Below are positions 17,686-26,482 of a stretch of DNA of 64,000 nucleotides, piece after piece. The translations under genes were made by a program, and so were the position numbers. Under the pieces are notes generated by a model. That model did not search any database. It was not told the DNA's origin and saw only the letters and a list, made by a program, of their open reading frames with translations. Source of the stretch: Ectobacillus sp048976805 (lineage in GTDB: Bacteria > Bacillota > Bacilli > Bacillales > Bacillaceae_G); assembly GCA_048976805.1 (NCBI GenBank), contig JBHGUR010000006.1, forward strand, positions 38,169-102,168, read 5' to 3'. Within the stretch, counting starts at the first letter, position 1, and the number at the start of each line of letters is the position of its first letter.

Positions 17686-20289
17686 TTACACACCTTCGTA
17701 AGCTTGGCGGTAAATCTCTGCTAATTCAGTTACTAGCGGTAATTTAGGATTTGCAGTTGTACACTGGTCTTCGAAGGCACGGTCTGCTAAATAGTTCACT
17801 TTGCTTTCAAACTCTGCGCGGTCTACGCCTTGTGCAGCGATGCTCATTGGAATATTTAGCTCTTTTCCTAGATTAATGATTGCTTGTACTAAGCTTTCTA
17901 CACCTTCTTCAATTGTGCTTGCCGGTAAACCGAGCATGCGGGCAATTTGTGCGTATCTTTCGTCTGCGACAAAGCTCTCATATTTAGGGAACAACGCGTG
18001 TTTAAACGGCTTTTTCGCGTTGTAGCGAACTACGTGCGGCATTAAGATGGCGTTTGCGCGTCCGTGTGCGATATGGAACTCTGCGCCAAGCTTATGTGCT
18101 AAGCTGTGGTTGATTCCTAAGAAAGCATTCGCAAATGCCATACCTGCGATTGCGGAAGCGTTGTGCATTTTTTCGCGCGCTTCTTCGTCGCTGCCGTCTT
18201 TATATGCTCTTGGCAAATATTTGAATACAAGTTCGATTGCTTTTAATGCCAATCCGTCAGTGTAGTCATTTGCCATAATGGACACGTAAGATTCGATTGC
18301 GTGTGTTAAAACGTCCATACCTGTATCAGCTGTGATATGAGGCGGTACTGTCATAACAAACTGCGGGTCGATGATGGCAATGTCCGGTGTTAACGCGTAA
18401 TCTGCCAACGGATATTTGATGTTGTTTTCTTTATCTGTAATAACCGCAAACGGCGTTACCTCAGAGCCTGTACCGGAAGTAGTCGGAATCGCAACGAATT
18501 GCGCTTTTTCTCCAAGCTCAGGATATTTGAAAGTACGTTTGCGAATGTCGATGAACTTTTGTTTTAAGCCATGGAAGCTTGTTTCTGGTTGTTCATAGAA
18601 CAGCCACATTCCTTTTGCTGCATCCATTGCGGAACCGCCGCCAAGCGCGATGATTACATCTGGCTGGAAGGAACGCATCATTTCTGCACCTTTGAATACA
18701 GTCACATCAGATGGATCCGGCTCAACATCAGAGAAAATTTCAATTTGTACGTTGTTTGGATTTTGGTTCAAGTAATGAACAACTGTATCTACATATCTTA
18801 ATTTCACCATGCCAGGGTCAGTTACGATAAACGCACGGGAGATTTTTGGCATTTTTGCTAAATATTGTGTTGCATGCTTTTCAAAGTACATTTTTGGCGG
18901 CAATTTAAACCATTGCATATTGTTATTGCGGCGTGCTAAACGTTTTACGTTCATTAAGTGAATTGCAGTTACGTTAGAAGAAATTGAGTTTCTGCCGTAA
19001 GAGCCGCAGCCAAGTGTTAAGGATGGCAAGAATGCGTTGTATACGTCGCCGATACCGCCTTGTGCAGATGGAGCGTTCGCTACAATGCGGCATGCTTTCA
19101 TGCGCAATGCAAACTCTTTTTGCAATTCTTCGTTTGTAGAGTGAATAACTGCTGTATGGCCTAGACCGCCAAGATTTAGCATGTTTTCACATTGCTGCAA
19201 GCCTTCTTCTGTGCTGTTAACGCGAATGCAAGCAAGTACTGGGCTTAGTTTTTCGCGGGAAAGCGGATATTGCTCGCCAGCGCCTTCTATTTCGGCTACA
19301 ATCATTTTTGTTCCTTCCGGTACGCTAAATCCTGCATACTCGGCAATCCATTGCGGAGATTTTCCGACGATATCAGGGTTTACTGCACATGTTTGCTCGT
19401 TGATGACAAGTTTTTCAAGCTTTTTCTTTTCTTTGCTGTTTACAAAGTAGCAGCCGTTTGCGATCATTTCTTTTTTCACTTCATCATATATTTCTGTATC
19501 TACGATGATTGCTTGTTCAGACGCGCAAATCATACCATTATCGAATGTTTTAGAAAGAATTACGTCGTTTACCGCGCGTTTGATTTTCGCTGTTTTTTCG
19601 ATATAGCAAGGCACGTTTCCTGGTCCTACGCCTAGTGCCGGTTTTCCTGTGCTGTATGCGGATTTTACCATTCCAGATCCTCCTGTTGCCAATACGAGAG
19701 CTGTTCCAGGATGGTTCATCAGCAATTTTGTCGCTTCTACGGAAGGCTTCTCAATCCATTGGATGCAGCCTTCAGGAGCGCCTGCTTTTACCGCTGCGTC
19801 ATGAAGAATACGGGCTGCAGCTGCAGAGCAGTTTTGCGCAGATGGATGGAACGCGAAGATGATTGGGTTTCTTGTTTTGATTGCAATTAACGCTTTGAAC
19901 ATTGTTGTAGAAGTTGGGTTTGTTACCGGTGTTACCCCTGCGATAACGCCAACCGGCTCTGCGATTTCAATCATTCCGGAATGCGGATCTTCGTTAATAA
20001 TGCCGACTGTTTTGTCGTTTTTAATGTTGTGCCAAATATATTCAGTCGCAAAAATGTTTTTTGTAATTTTGTCTTCGTAAATGCCTCGTCCTGTTTCTTC
20101 TACTGCCATTTTGGCAAGGGGCATATGCTGATCTAATCCTGCAAGCGCCATTTCGTGGACAATATGGTCAATTTCCTCTTGGGTAAGCTGCTCTAATCCT
20201 TTTAGCGCCTGTTGTCCTTTTTTCACGAGTTCGTCAATCATAATGGATGTTTCTTGCATTTTGTCTACTACTTTTTCTTGTACAGCCAT
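17686..20289 (-). CDS. adhE: Bifunctional acetaldehyde-CoA/alcohol dehydrogenase
   Basis: 867 residues from ATG 20289 (MAVQEKVVDK), which has SD AAAGGAGG; an upstream extension is not supported. N-terminal CoA-acylating aldehyde dehydrogenase (about 10-440) with catalytic Cys in FDNGMICASEQAI; C-terminal iron-dependent alcohol dehydrogenase (about 450-860) with GGGSAMDAAKGMW and the metal-binding HKLGAEFHIAHGRANAILMPH. Converts acetyl-CoA to ethanol and regenerates NAD+ when oxygen is short. Two operator-like boxes upstream (Fnr-type and Rex-type) fit redox control. Its presence shows fermentative capacity beside the respiratory glc/lut genes. Confidence 0.97.
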   Translation of the reverse strand: MAVQEKVVDKMQETSIMIDELVKKGQQALKGLEQLTQEEIDHIVHEMALAGLDQHMPLAKMAVEETGRGIYEDKITKNIFATEYIWHNIKNDKTVGIINEDPHSGMIEIAEPVGVIAGVTPVTNPTSTTMFKALIAIKTRNPIIFAFHPSAQNCSAAAARILHDAAVKAGAPEGCIQWIEKPSVEATKLLMNHPGTALVLATGGSGMVKSAYSTGKPALGVGPGNVPCYIEKTAKIKRAVNDVILSKTFDNGMICASEQAIIVDTEIYDEVKKEMIANGCYFVNSKEKKKLEKLVINEQTCAVNPDIVGKSPQWIAEYAGFSVPEGTKMIVAEIEGAGEQYPLSREKLSPVLACIRVNSTEEGLQQCENMLNLGGLGHTAVIHSTNEELQKEFALRMKACRIVANAPSAQGGIGDVYNAFLPSLTLGCGSYGRNSISSNVTAIHLMNVKRLARRNNNMQWFKLPPKMYFEKHATQYLAKMPKISRAFIVTDPGMVKLRYVDTVVHYLNQNPNNVQIEIFSDVEPDPSDVTVFKGAEMMRSFQPDVIIALGGGSAMDAAKGMWLFYEQPETSFHGLKQKFIDIRKRTFKYPELGEKAQFVAIPTTSGTGSEVTPFAVITDKENNIKYPLADYALTPDIAIIDPQFVMTVPPHITADTGMDVLTHAIESYVSIMANDYTDGLALKAIELVFKYLPRAYKDGSDEEAREKMHNASAIAGMAFANAFLGINHSLAHKLGAEFHIAHGRANAILMPHVVRYNAKKPFKHALFPKYESFVADERYAQIARMLGLPASTIEEGVESLVQAIINLGKELNIPMSIAAQGVDRAEFESKVNYLADRAFEDQCTTANPKLPLVTELAEIYRQAYEGV

Positions 20290-20365
20290 TGGACTTCCTC
20301 CTTTGATTAGGACGTTTAACGTCCATGCAGGACTTTTTTTGTCCCTGTTATGCAATGTGTTTGTA

Positions 20366-20381
20366 TGTGATTTTTATCACA
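20366..20381. promoter_or_regulatory. Fnr-type box upstream of adhE
   Basis: TGTGA-TTTTTA-TCACA, a perfect TGTGA-N6-TCACA box, 77 bases before the adhE start. Confidence 0.65.
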
Positions 20382-20432
20382 TCGTCTACACCATTAATAT
20401 ACTCCTATGCGCCTATAAAATCCATGTCATAT

Positions 20433-20450
20433 TTGTGAATAATTTCACAT
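20433..20450. promoter_or_regulatory. Rex-type operator upstream of adhE
   Basis: TTGTGAA-TAAT-TTCACAT matches the Rex consensus TTGTGAA-N4-TTCACAA with one mismatch. Rex is the NADH-sensing repressor that commonly controls adhE in Firmicutes. Confidence 0.6.
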
Positions 20451-20555
20451 TTTTTTGCCCTCATACACTATTTTCCTCTTGTCACTTTTTTATTTTTTTG
20501 ATATGCAATAATCTTTTATTAAAATAAAGAATATATTCTTTCCTGCATAGTTCCA

Positions 20556-20864
20556 GCATATGATAAAATTATAGTATATCTTATAAAGAAAGGATTTTGA
20601 TACCATGGTTGCTCGAAGGAGCATCTGGAAGCGTCAAGATTTATCCTACACTTAGCGTTTTTGTTCATTTAGATGGGTCCCTCTAAGTCAACAAAAGCGA
20701 AAGTGGGCGAAATTATGTTGGATCAACGGCCTCGTTATTCCTTCTGCTATATATAGCACCGTAGTTAGTTGCAAAAACTAACTACACCTATCCAGGCTGT
20801 ATATGGCGTAGTTAGTTTTTCAAAAAAGCATTACATTAAAACTAACTACGAAAGAGGAATAACT
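20556..20864 (+). ncRNA. Structured leader upstream of the YitT-family gene
   Basis: About 300 nt before the next gene. It holds two very short frames (20605-20655, 16 codons; 20716-20757, 13 codons) and several hairpins. Most notable are four arms: GTAGTTAGTT at 20761-20770, its complement at 20776-20785, the same sequence again at 20808-20817 and the complement again at 20840-20849, ending just before the SD AAGAGGAA. Arms 1-2 and 3-4 can pair, or 2-3 and 1-4. No known riboswitch consensus was recognised. Regulatory function is inferred. Confidence 0.45.
20605..20655 (+). CDS. Possible 16-codon leader peptide
   Basis: ATG with SD AAAGAAAGG upstream encodes MVARRSIWKRQDLSYT and stops. Basic, with no homology known to me. 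It could be a regulatory upstream frame for the YitT gene; chance is also possible. Confidence 0.25.
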   Translation: MVARRSIWKRQDLSYT

Positions 20865-21479
20865 ATGAAACGGATTCGTTGGCAGGAAATAGGTATGATT
20901 TTATTTGGATCGTTTGTATTGGCAGCTGCCTTTTATCACATTCACGTACAAAATAATTTGGCAGAGGGCGGATTTATCGGAATCGCCTTGCTCGTCAAGC
21001 AGTTCTTTCACGTTTCGCCGGCCATTACAACTCTTTTGCTTGATATTCCTTTAATCTTGCTCGGTTCAAAGCTGCTAGGAAAACGCCTTGCGATTAAAAC
21101 GATTATCGGCGCTACCTCCTTCTCCTTTTTCTATATGGTGATGGAACGATACTCGCCGTTTGTGCTCAATTTGTCGCAGCATTTATTCATTGCGGCGATT
21201 CTTGGCGGCATTTTCGTCGGCTTCGGCCTTGGCTTGATTCTTCGCTACGGCGGCGCGACGGGAGGAGATGACATCCTTTCGATTTTGTTAAGTAAAGCGT
21301 CCCGCCTTTCCGTCGGGAAGGTGTACTTTATATTTGACGCTCTCGTCTTAATCCTGTCACTCATTTATTTAAACTGGACCGAGGTTATTTATACAATTTT
21401 ATCTGTCGCAGTATGCGCGTATATGACAGATATGGTCATTTACCATAAACAAGAAAATCCTAACAAGGTTTATGTATAA
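20865..21479 (+). CDS. YitT/DUF161-family membrane protein
   Basis: 204 residues from ATG 20865 (SD GAGGAA); the frame extends upstream through the leader hairpins but without a credible start. About five membrane segments (for example MILFGSFVLAAAFYHI, ITTLLLDIPLILLGSKLLG, LFIAAILGGIFVGFGLGLIL, VYFIFDALVLILSLIYL). The ILRYGGATGGDDILS loop is typical of YitT-family proteins. The transported substrate, if any, is not known. This version lacks the C-terminal DUF2179 domain found in many relatives. Confidence 0.85.
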   Translation: MKRIRWQEIGMILFGSFVLAAAFYHIHVQNNLAEGGFIGIALLVKQFFHVSPAITTLLLDIPLILLGSKLLGKRLAIKTIIGATSFSFFYMVMERYSPFVLNLSQHLFIAAILGGIFVGFGLGLILRYGGATGGDDILSILLSKASRLSVGKVYFIFDALVLILSLIYLNWTEVIYTILSVAVCAYMTDMVIYHKQENPNKVYV

Positions 21480-21514
21480 TAAGCAAAGCCCGCCAAAGAG
21501 CGGGCTTTGCTTAT
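21479..21514. terminator. Bidirectional terminator
   Basis: ATAAGCAAAGCCCGC and its perfect 15-nt complement around a 6-nt loop, between convergent genes; it overlaps both gene ends. Confidence 0.9.
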
Positions 21515-21942
21515 CTTATTCCCTTTATTTTCCCAAGCATTTCTTCTGCCTTTAGTTCATATGACAAATCATTAAAAAAAGAGGCGAGCCGCTTATAATC
21601 ATTATATGCATCCAAAAGCGTATCAATTTGCTCCTGCGGCGATTTTGGTGCTTGCTTTGGCGGATGCTTTACCGTTTTTACTTTCACCGGGTAGCTATAG
21701 CCCCACATATCATTGATTTTGTAATATTCATCCTCAACCTGGACAACCTTCACAAGTTCATCTTCTTCCGCATCTACCGTATAGCCGTCAAACTCCCGCA
21801 ACAATTCGTATATAATATGCGTCCATTCGTCCTGCGGGTAAAATCCTTTTTCCAAGCGATAGCCGACAATCCGGTAAATGTGTCCATCATTCTCTGCAAA
21901 CTGTACTGTGTCATTTAATTTGAACTTAAAGTACCGATACAT
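21511..21942 (-). CDS. Conserved-looking small protein, unknown function
   Basis: 143 residues, no signal peptide or membrane segment. The N-terminal half is SH3-like in look (KLNDTVQFAENDGHIYRIVGY ... WTHIIYELL), rich in acidic residues; the C-terminal part (about 95-143) is a predicted helix pair (SPQEQIDTLLDAYNDYKRLASFFN). I do not recognise the family. Isolated gene convergent with the YitT gene. Confidence 0.7.
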   Translation of the reverse strand: MYRYFKFKLNDTVQFAENDGHIYRIVGYRLEKGFYPQDEWTHIIYELLREFDGYTVDAEEDELVKVVQVEDEYYKINDMWGYSYPVKVKTVKHPPKQAPKSPQEQIDTLLDAYNDYKRLASFFNDLSYELKAEEMLGKIKGIR

Positions 21943-22013
21943 TTTGCCTCACCCATTCTTGTATGTAGTGTTCTTACCACATACTATTGTCAAAAGTGAG
22001 GGGAATCTATTCA

Positions 22014-23177
22014 TCAAGCCTTCATATATAATCCTTCGCGTTTATCAATCCACTGTTTTTCTTCCCGATTGATTGTTCCTTTCGAAACGGCCGCAATCCG
22101 CGGACGTATCCGAATCACCTCTTGCACCGCCGCTCTAAGGGCATGTTCATCCAGCAGTCCATTCGGCTCTGCATAAATCGTAAGCACATCCTGCAGCTTT
22201 TCATTAGTAATGACAACTTGAAAATACGCAACATCTTCCCGTTCACGCAGCAGCGCTTCAAGCTGCTTATAATGCACAAACATTCCTTTCACTTTTACCA
22301 TATCGTTCGTCCGTCCAAAAATGCCTCTTAAGCTTTTTCCTTCTTCTTCCCAGCATGATAAATCACCTGTGCCGAAGCGCAGCAGCGGATACGTTTCATG
22401 AAAACGCGTTACAACAATTTCGCCCATCTCCCCGGCTACAACCGGCTGCCCGGTGTGCGGGTCGCAAATGTCAACAATCATCCCGGAATGGACCTGCAAC
22501 CCTTCTTTCCCGGCAGCCGAGTAGGCGATACAGCCAAGCTCGGCCGTGCCGTAGCCTTCTGTAAAATGAATTTGCTTTTGCACAAAATACACCTCCATTT
22601 GCGGAGTAATTTTTTCTGCGGTGAAAAACGCTTTTGCGGGCGCGATATGGGTATAGCCTCTTTGCTCCGCTTCTGACAACAGCTTAATCAAATAGCTTGG
22701 CGTGCCGACATAGCCGCTTATAGGCAGCTCCTGCATCATCTCCAGCTGCAATTCAATATTGCCAACGCCGGCAGGAATGACTGTACAGCCAAGCTTGCGC
22801 AGTGCGGAATCAAACATAAATCCGGCCGGGGACAAATGATAGGAAAACGTATTTAACACAAGATCACCCGTTTTAAACCTTGCCCCTTGCAGCGCTTCAG
22901 CAAAGCCCCAGTAGTCCTCCTCCATTCCTTGCGGCTCATAAATCGGGCCTGGAGACATAAATACGCGTGCAATGTCTTTTAACGAAACAGCTGTCAAATT
23001 GGCAAACGGAATGGCTTCCTTTTGCAGCGCTGGAAGATCTTCCTTTTGTAAAACAGGCAGCCGCCTCAAATCTTCTTTCGTTTCAATCTCAGCCGGAGAT
23101 ACGCCATACGCATCAAACCGTTTGCGCCAGCCGCTTGAGCTTTGGTATACAGCTTGCACCTGCTGCTGTATGTTCAT
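22014..23177 (-). CDS. Phenylacetate-CoA ligase-like AMP-forming enzyme
   Basis: 387 residues from ATG 23177 (SD GAGGTGG). ANL-superfamily adenylate-forming enzyme of the PaaK type: FMSPGPIYEPQG near the nucleotide loop, FTEGYGTAELGCIAYSA as the A5-like motif, LRFGTGDLS, and a C-terminal AMP-binding domain with GRTNDMVKVKGMFV. It activates a carboxylic acid as a CoA thioester. The start shares one base with the livF stop (TAATG), so it is translated from the liv operon. Substrate unknown; an aromatic acid brought in by the transporter is the natural guess. Confidence 0.85.
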   Translation of the reverse strand: MNIQQQVQAVYQSSSGWRKRFDAYGVSPAEIETKEDLRRLPVLQKEDLPALQKEAIPFANLTAVSLKDIARVFMSPGPIYEPQGMEEDYWGFAEALQGARFKTGDLVLNTFSYHLSPAGFMFDSALRKLGCTVIPAGVGNIELQLEMMQELPISGYVGTPSYLIKLLSEAEQRGYTHIAPAKAFFTAEKITPQMEVYFVQKQIHFTEGYGTAELGCIAYSAAGKEGLQVHSGMIVDICDPHTGQPVVAGEMGEIVVTRFHETYPLLRFGTGDLSCWEEEGKSLRGIFGRTNDMVKVKGMFVHYKQLEALLREREDVAYFQVVITNEKLQDVLTIYAEPNGLLDEHALRAAVQEVIRIRPRIAAVSKGTINREEKQWIDKREGLYMKA

Positions 23178-23965
23178 TACAACCACCTCTTTCTCCGCTT
23201 ATAGGATTTGACTTCACGGTAATTTTTCCGGTCTCCTTGGCTCATCCCTAAATAAAACTCTTTTACATCCTGATTGGAAAGCAGCTGCTCAACCGGACCG
23301 TCCATTACGATGCGGCCGTTCTCCATAATATAGCCGTAATGCGCAATCGATAAGGCTACATTGGCATTTTGTTCGACAACCAATATCGTCGTTCCTTCCT
23401 CTTCATTAATTCGTTTAATAATTGAAAAAATTTCTTTCACAAGCAGCGGCGCAATTCCTAAGGACGGTTCATCAAGAAGCAGCACCTTAGGTCTCGCCAT
23501 CATGCCCCGCCCGATTGCCAGCATTTGCTGCTCGCCGCCCGATAAATAGCCGGCCTGCCGATTCTTTAGCATTTTCAGCTTCGGAAAATAATGATATACC
23601 TTTTCAAGATCTTCCTTTAGGCGGCTGCGGTCCTTTCTCGTATGGGCGCCGGCATATAGGTTGTCTTCAACGCTCAAATGCTCAAACACCCGCCTGCCTT
23701 CCATGCATTGAAACACGCCGCGCTTTACAACATGCTCGGCATCCAGGCCGGAAATTTTTTCGCCGTCAAATTCAACATAGCCGTCCGTTACTTGGCCGTT
23801 TTCACTCTTTAATAAACCGGAAATCGCCTTTAACGTCGTTGTTTTGCCGGCGCCATTGCTGCCAAGCAAGGCAACGATTTTTCCTTTTGGCACTTCCATC
23901 GACATACCTTTTAAGACGAGGATGACTTTGTCGTACATGACTTCCAGGTTATTTACTTTTAGCAT
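23177..23965 (-). CDS. livF: Liv-type ABC transporter ATPase (LivF)
   Basis: 262 residues from ATG 23965 (SD AGGAGG); a frame reaching 24031 runs into a repeat and is rejected. Walker A GSNGAGKTT, Q-loop, signature LSGGEQQMLAIGR, Walker B KVLLLDEPSLGIAP. One of two ATPases of the branched-chain amino acid (HAAT) class. A terminator and a repeat separate it from the upstream binding-protein gene, so its expression may be lower than that of livJ. Confidence 0.92.
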   Translation of the reverse strand: MLKVNNLEVMYDKVILVLKGMSMEVPKGKIVALLGSNGAGKTTTLKAISGLLKSENGQVTDGYVEFDGEKISGLDAEHVVKRGVFQCMEGRRVFEHLSVEDNLYAGAHTRKDRSRLKEDLEKVYHYFPKLKMLKNRQAGYLSGGEQQMLAIGRGMMARPKVLLLDEPSLGIAPLLVKEIFSIIKRINEEEGTTILVVEQNANVALSIAHYGYIMENGRIVMDGPVEQLLSNQDVKEFYLGMSQGDRKNYREVKSYKRRKRWL

Positions 23966-23984
23966 TTGGGGCCTCCTATTATAA

Positions 23985-24160
23985 AAAGATGTAAAACTAT
24001 TCTTTTTAGGCGGGAGAGTGCTCCCGGCCATGTATCGTAACGGCCAGGGCCTAGTTTTGCCGCGTCCAAAAAACCAGAGGCGAGGTTCTGCCTAACCTTG
24101 ATACACATGAGCGCACTGTTGGCACAAAAATCAACAACAAGTTTTAACATAGCCTTTAAT
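23985..24160. repeat. Repeat family B, copy 2
   Basis: About 175 bp. The core CTCCCGGCC ... AACGGCCAGGGCCTAGTTTTGC ... AAACCAGAGG is shared with the copy at 30,591-30,806; the right end contains AAAATCAACAACAAGTTTTAAC, resembling family A ends. It interrupts the liv operon between livJ and livF. Confidence 0.7.
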
Positions 24161-24161
24161 A

Positions 24162-24196
24162 AAAAAGGGGAGAAGAGCCTGTGCTCTGCTCTCCCA
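24162..24196 (-). terminator. Attenuating terminator after livJ
   Basis: GGGGAGAAGAGC pairs with GCTCTGCTCTCCC (one bulge) with a run of A on the plus strand. A leaky terminator after the binding-protein gene is common in such operons. Confidence 0.75.
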
Positions 24197-24202
24197 ACCA
24201 GT

Positions 24203-25396
24203 TTATTTGTAGCCGATGTAGTCGGTGAACACTTGGAATTTTCCGTTTTCCACCTTTGCAAGGCGCACTTTATCTGTTCCGGCGTGGCTGTCCTTTGAGA
24301 ATGTTACATTTGCCGCCAAGCCCCCTAAATCCAAGTCTTTAATTTCCTCCAAACCTTCCTTTATGCCTTCGCCTGTCATTTTATCGGCGTTTTTAATGCC
24401 TTCTGCCAAAATTTTCGCCGTTACCCAGCCTTGAATGAATTTTTGGTTTTTGCTTTCTAACGTCTCGCCCTTGCTCTTTAAATACGCTTCAATTTCTTTC
24501 ATGCCTTCTAGGTCTTTTTCATACGGGAAGGCATGTGTTACAACGCCAATAAAGCCTTCCGACGCATCGCCGGCAATTTTCACGAGGCCTTCGCCTGTCG
24601 CCCAGTTTAGGCCGATAAACTGCGTTTTTAAACCGAGTTTTTTCGCGTCTTTTAAAATCGTCGATGTCGCGCCCCACGTTTGGTTAATAATCGCGTAATC
24701 CGGATTTTTCTTATTCATATTCAGCAGCTGCGACGTCGCATCAAGCGCTTTTAAATCAACAACCTGCTCATCGACAATTTCCACGCCGATTTTCTTGGCA
24801 AAATTTTTCGCGTCTTCAATCGGCGATTTCCCAAATGCTGTATCGTTGTAAATTAACGCAACCTTTGGCGTGCCGCCTTTATGGTTATCCTTAATCCATT
24901 TGAGCACCGTCCGCGCCTGATCAGAATAAGATGCAGCCGTTAAGAAATTGTACGGGCTTTGCTTCATATCTTTTAAATGCTCTGAATAAGACGCGGAGAA
25001 AAACGGCAATTTATCGGCTGCCACCTGCTGGCGCAGCGCCTCCGTATCGCCTGTTCCCCACCCTAAAATAGCGGAAACTTTGTCATTTGATTTCAGCTTT
25101 TGGTACAGCTTTTGCGCTTCCGGAATTTTGTAGGCGTAATCATCGCCAATTAGCTTAATTTTATGGCCATTGACGCCGCCCTTTGCATTGATATATTCCA
25201 CATACGCTTTTTCCCCTTCGGCATACGGCGCGCCAACATCGCCCGTGCCGCCGGTAATATCAAATAAGCCGCCGATTTTCACCGTTTCGCCTTTTTTCAC
25301 TTCCGTCGTTGTCGATGTGCTGGAGCAACCTGCTGCAATGCCAATTGTCAATACACCTGTAAGCAGCAATCCAGTTATTTTCTTATATTGATTCAT
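24203..25396 (-). CDS. livJ: Liv-type substrate-binding lipoprotein
   Basis: 397 residues from ATG 25396 (SD AGGGGGATGAAGG). Lipobox GIAAGC. The mature part is a periplasmic-binding-protein type I fold (Peripla_BP_6): VKIGGLFDITGGTGDVG, AYVEYINAKGGVNGHKIKLI, VSAILGWGTGDTEA, PKVALIYNDTAFGKSP. Ligand unknown; in clusters with two CoA ligases it is often not an amino acid. First of a livJ-like set with LivM/LivH upstream in the same operon. Confidence 0.92.
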   Translation of the reverse strand: MNQYKKITGLLLTGVLTIGIAAGCSSTSTTTEVKKGETVKIGGLFDITGGTGDVGAPYAEGEKAYVEYINAKGGVNGHKIKLIGDDYAYKIPEAQKLYQKLKSNDKVSAILGWGTGDTEALRQQVAADKLPFFSASYSEHLKDMKQSPYNFLTAASYSDQARTVLKWIKDNHKGGTPKVALIYNDTAFGKSPIEDAKNFAKKIGVEIVDEQVVDLKALDATSQLLNMNKKNPDYAIINQTWGATSTILKDAKKLGLKTQFIGLNWATGEGLVKIAGDASEGFIGVVTHAFPYEKDLEGMKEIEAYLKSKGETLESKNQKFIQGWVTAKILAEGIKNADKMTGEGIKEGLEEIKDLDLGGLAANVTFSKDSHAGTDKVRLAKVENGKFQVFTDYIGYK

Positions 25397-25416
25397 TCCT
25401 TCATCCCCCTTATTCG

Positions 25417-26478
25417 TTAATATGAAAATGGCCAAAGCCGGAAATAATCTTTTATATTGCGCCAAATTTTTGCCAATCCCTCAGGCTCGTAAATTAAAAA
25501 CAAAATAATCACGGCACCGAACGCCACTTCTTTTAAGCCGGCAAACACCGCGCCAAGCTCTGGGAAAACACCGCTTAAGCTTTCGACAACCAATCTCAAC
25601 ACAACCGGCAGCATCGTAATAAACACGGCACCGTAAATCGAGCCGAACACACTGCCGAGCCCGCCGACGAGAATCATCGCCAAATACTCAATGGAAACAG
25701 AAATGCTGTACAGCTCAGGGCTTACAATCATCGTGTAATGCCCTAAAAGCGCACCGGCAATCCCGACAAAAAACGAGCTGACAAAAAACGCAAGCAGCTT
25801 GTACTTGAACAGATGAATTCCCATAACTTCCGCCGCGATGTCGCGGTCGCGGATGGCGATGAACGCCCGTCCGACGCGGGAGCGAAATAAATTTAAGGTA
25901 AATAGCGTTGTCACGATAAGCGTTACTAGCATTAAATAGTAATAGCTCGTTTCAGATGTAAACGCGAAGCTCCCAATCGAAGGGCGCATCAGCACGAGCC
26001 CCGCCGTTCCGCCGGTCACGCTATCCCAGCGGCTAATGACAAATAAAATAATCACCTGTGCTGCCAATGTGGCAATCGCTAAATATAACCCTTTTAAGCG
26101 AAGAGACGGAATTCCAAACAACGCGCCGACTAAAGCTGTCACCAGGCCGGCTGCCGGAACGGCAATCCAAAAGCTTAAGCCGAGCTTAGCCGTCAAAATC
26201 GCCGATGTATAGCCGCCGACGCCTAAAAATGCACCGACCCCGATGGAAATCTGTCCGGTAAATCCGGTTAAAATATTAAGCCCAATTGCTCCGATGGCCG
26301 CAATCCCGCATAAAGTGGCAAGCCCGATGATATAATCCGAGCTAACGAGCGGAAAGACGAAGAACAGGGCAACTAAAAAGAGGACGCGCATTCTGACGCG
26401 CGGGATTTTGTACAATGCCATGTCTTGCTTGTAGTTGACATGAAATTCCCCGCATTCCATGACGAACGGATTTCGCAT
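25417..26478 (-). CDS. livM: Liv-type ABC permease (LivM)
   Basis: 353 residues from ATG 26478. About ten hydrophobic segments; the BPD_transp_2 motifs GLNILTGFTGQISIGVGAFLGVGGYT and LARDRDIAAEVMGI-like EAA region (IAIRDRDIAAEVMGIHLFKYK) are clear. Pairs with LivH in the membrane. The frame can extend upstream into livH, but the SD AAAGGGTG fits the ATG chosen. Confidence 0.92.
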   Translation of the reverse strand: MRNPFVMECGEFHVNYKQDMALYKIPRVRMRVLFLVALFFVFPLVSSDYIIGLATLCGIAAIGAIGLNILTGFTGQISIGVGAFLGVGGYTSAILTAKLGLSFWIAVPAAGLVTALVGALFGIPSLRLKGLYLAIATLAAQVIILFVISRWDSVTGGTAGLVLMRPSIGSFAFTSETSYYYLMLVTLIVTTLFTLNLFRSRVGRAFIAIRDRDIAAEVMGIHLFKYKLLAFFVSSFFVGIAGALLGHYTMIVSPELYSISVSIEYLAMILVGGLGSVFGSIYGAVFITMLPVVLRLVVESLSGVFPELGAVFAGLKEVAFGAVIILFLIYEPEGLAKIWRNIKDYFRLWPFSY

Positions 26479-26482
26479 TGCT

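Noticed and set aside
20556..20864. T-box or known riboswitch before the YitT gene
   Set aside because: The T-box signature (AGGGTGGNACCGCG) and other consensus elements I know are absent.
23966..24031. N-terminal extension of LivF
   Set aside because: It runs into repeat B2; ATG 23965 has SD AGGAGG and begins with the usual LKVNNLEV start of the ATPase domain.
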